Below are positions 63,233 through 64,000 of a stretch of DNA of 64,000 nt, piece after piece; position 1 is the first letter of the stretch, and the number at the start of each line of letters is the position of its first letter. The position numbers and the translations under genes were made by a program. The notes under the pieces were generated by a model that had not been told where the DNA came from, made no database searches, and worked only from the letters and a program-made list of their open reading frames with translations. The stretch is from Clostridium sp. CAG:452 (GTDB lineage Bacteria; Bacillota; Clostridia; TANB77; CAG-508). The stretch lies in assembly GCA_000434035.1 (NCBI GenBank), contig FR893522.1, positions 108,995 through 172,994 on the forward strand, written 5' to 3'.

Positions 63233-63505
63233 ATGGCTAGTAATAAAAGACCTTTTATACAAGAAAAATTATTAAAAAGAGTAGAAAAAATGAATGAAAC
63301 TGGCGATAAAGCTGTTCTAAAAACTTGGTCAAGAGCATCTACAATATATCCACAAATGGTTGGACATACAATAGCTGTTCATGATGGAAGAAAACATGTT
63401 CCAATTTATATTTCAGAAGAAATGATAGGACATAAATTAGGAGAATTTGCTCCAACAAGAACTTTCAAAGGTCATTCAGGAGATAAAAAAACTAACGTAA
63501 AATAA
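63233..63505 (+). CDS. rpsS: Ribosomal protein S19
   Basis: The 90-residue protein has [20 protein letters not shown] near residue 30 and [14 protein letters not shown] near the end. It is a small head protein of the 30S subunit. It starts five bases after the rplB stop, with an AGGAGG site at the end of rplB. Confidence 0.98.
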   Translation: MASNKRPFIQEKLLKRVEKMNETGDKAVLKTWSRASTIYPQMVGHTIAVHDGRKHVPIYISEEMIGHKLGEFAPTRTFKGHSGDKKTNVK

Positions 63506-63520
63506 AGGAGGAAAGAAAAA

Positions 63521-63889
63521 ATGCCAGAGCAAGAGAATGTTCAAACTGCAACATTAGAAGCAAAAGCAACATTAAGATATGCTAGAATTTCAAGCAGAAA
63601 AGTAAAAATAGTTGCAGACCTAATAAGAGGTAAAAAAGTTGACGAAGCATTAGCAATAGTAAAATTTACACCAAAAGCTTCATCAGAAATAATAGAAAAA
63701 TTATTAAAATCAGCAATAGCAAATGCTGAAAACAATCATGGTATGAATAGAGGAAATCTAATAGTTAGCGAAATTTATGCAAACCAAGGACCAACATTAA
63801 AAAGAATTAGACCAGCAGCAAAAGGATCTGCAGTAAGAATTAGAAAAAGAACATGCCATATAACAATTGTGGTAAAGGAGGAAAATTAA
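63521..63889 (+). CDS. rplV: Ribosomal protein L22
   Basis: The 122-residue protein has [20 protein letters not shown] and [20 protein letters not shown], typical of L22, with an N-terminal extension of about 14 residues ([14 protein letters not shown]). AGGAGG precedes the ATG. Confidence 0.98.
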   Translation: MPEQENVQTATLEAKATLRYARISSRKVKIVADLIRGKKVDEALAIVKFTPKASSEIIEKLLKSAIANAENNHGMNRGNLIVSEIYANQGPTLKRIRPAAKGSAVRIRKRTCHITIVVKEEN

Positions 63890-63890
63890 C

Positions 63891-64000
63891 ATGGGACAAA
63901 AAATGCATCCACATGGATTAAGAGTAGGCGTTATAAAAGATTGGAATTCTAAATGGTATGCTGATTCTAAGAATTTTAGTGACTATTTAGTAGAAGATCA
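63891..64000 (+). CDS. rpsC: Ribosomal protein S3, N-terminal part
   Basis: The frame starts [20 protein letters not shown], the S3 N-terminus, and runs off the window end after 36 codons. AAAGGAGG precedes the ATG at the end of rplV. The order after rplV is as expected for the S10 operon. Confidence 0.97.
   Translation, partial: MGQKMHPHGLRVGVIKDWNSKWYADSKNFSDYLVED

Overview
The window is a stretch of chromosome from a low-GC, spore-forming Firmicute, most likely an uncultured Clostridia lineage. The evidence is strongly AT-rich codon use, AGGAGG ribosome sites, spore genes (yqfD, an alpha/beta SASP, spoIVB, spoVT, spoVG), the ctsR-mcsA-mcsB-clpC operon and the era/recO neighbourhood. No phage, IS element or CRISPR array is visible.

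The most unusual signal is global. Eight otherwise well-conserved genes are each broken by a +1 frame change: recO, the tadA/cpaF ATPase, spoIVB (three times), a femAB-type gene, a pseudouridine synthase, a cysteine desulfurase, spoVT and an acyl-CoA ligase. All ten breaks lie exactly at an in-frame CGG codon, and all ten are repaired by skipping the C so that the following GGN is read as glycine. The restored glycine fits the family motif, for example the Walker A Gly of TadA or the GMSG active-site loop of SpoIVB. I scanned every CGG in the recognised genes on both strands by eye and found no in-frame CGG used as an ordinary arginine codon. CGG trinucleotides in other phases (ACG GAA, AAC GGA, GCG GCA) are common and harmless. 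The simplest reading is that CGG is not an Arg codon here and that CGGN is recoded as Gly by +1 frameshifting or quadruplet decoding. A systematic sequencing artefact is the main alternative.

Layout: 1-5.2 kb, yqfD - unknown - ybeY - DUF3048 - era - yqzL - recO. 5.2-7.4 kb, hpf, SASP and a HAD phosphatase. 7.5-20.6 kb, a Tad/type IV-pilus-like operon with a CpaB-like SAF protein, two CpaE/MinD-like proteins, a TadA ATPase, a TadB/C membrane protein, seven small pilin-like proteins (four with the N-terminus MENASKAL) and a 1065-residue vWA surface protein. 20.9-21.5 kb, hicAB. 21.5-28.5 kb, spoIVB, folD, dprA, a class A PBP, a dCMP deaminase and small ORFs. 28.7-33.7 kb, femAB-like, alanine racemase-like, DUF1189 and ftsH. 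33.9-40.4 kb, a PemK/MazF-like protein, a pseudouridine synthase, secG and the ctsR-clpC operon. 40.4-47.8 kb, a cation efflux protein, a cysteine desulfurase, an HD-GYP-type protein, spoVT, a short alaS, a HIT protein and a sortase. 47.8-52.7 kb, tRNA-Gln, tRNA-His, ppa, a TPR protein, uppP, murC and spoVG. 52.8-57.7 kb, a second MinD/CpaE-like cluster with AT-hook motifs, then ireB, ruvX and DUF1292. 57.9-59.6 kb, an acyl-CoA ligase. 59.7 kb to the end, the S10 ribosomal operon with a promoter, a structured leader and an N-terminally extended S10.

Repeats include a 127-bp three-hairpin element in two nearly identical full copies plus one partial copy, GGGGTCAGACCCC palindromes used as terminators, and a GC-rich hairpin element. 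The recoded genes span recombination repair, sulfur transfer, sporulation, cell wall, RNA modification and pilus assembly. Highly expressed genes (ribosomal proteins, ftsH, clpC, era) contain no CGG codon.
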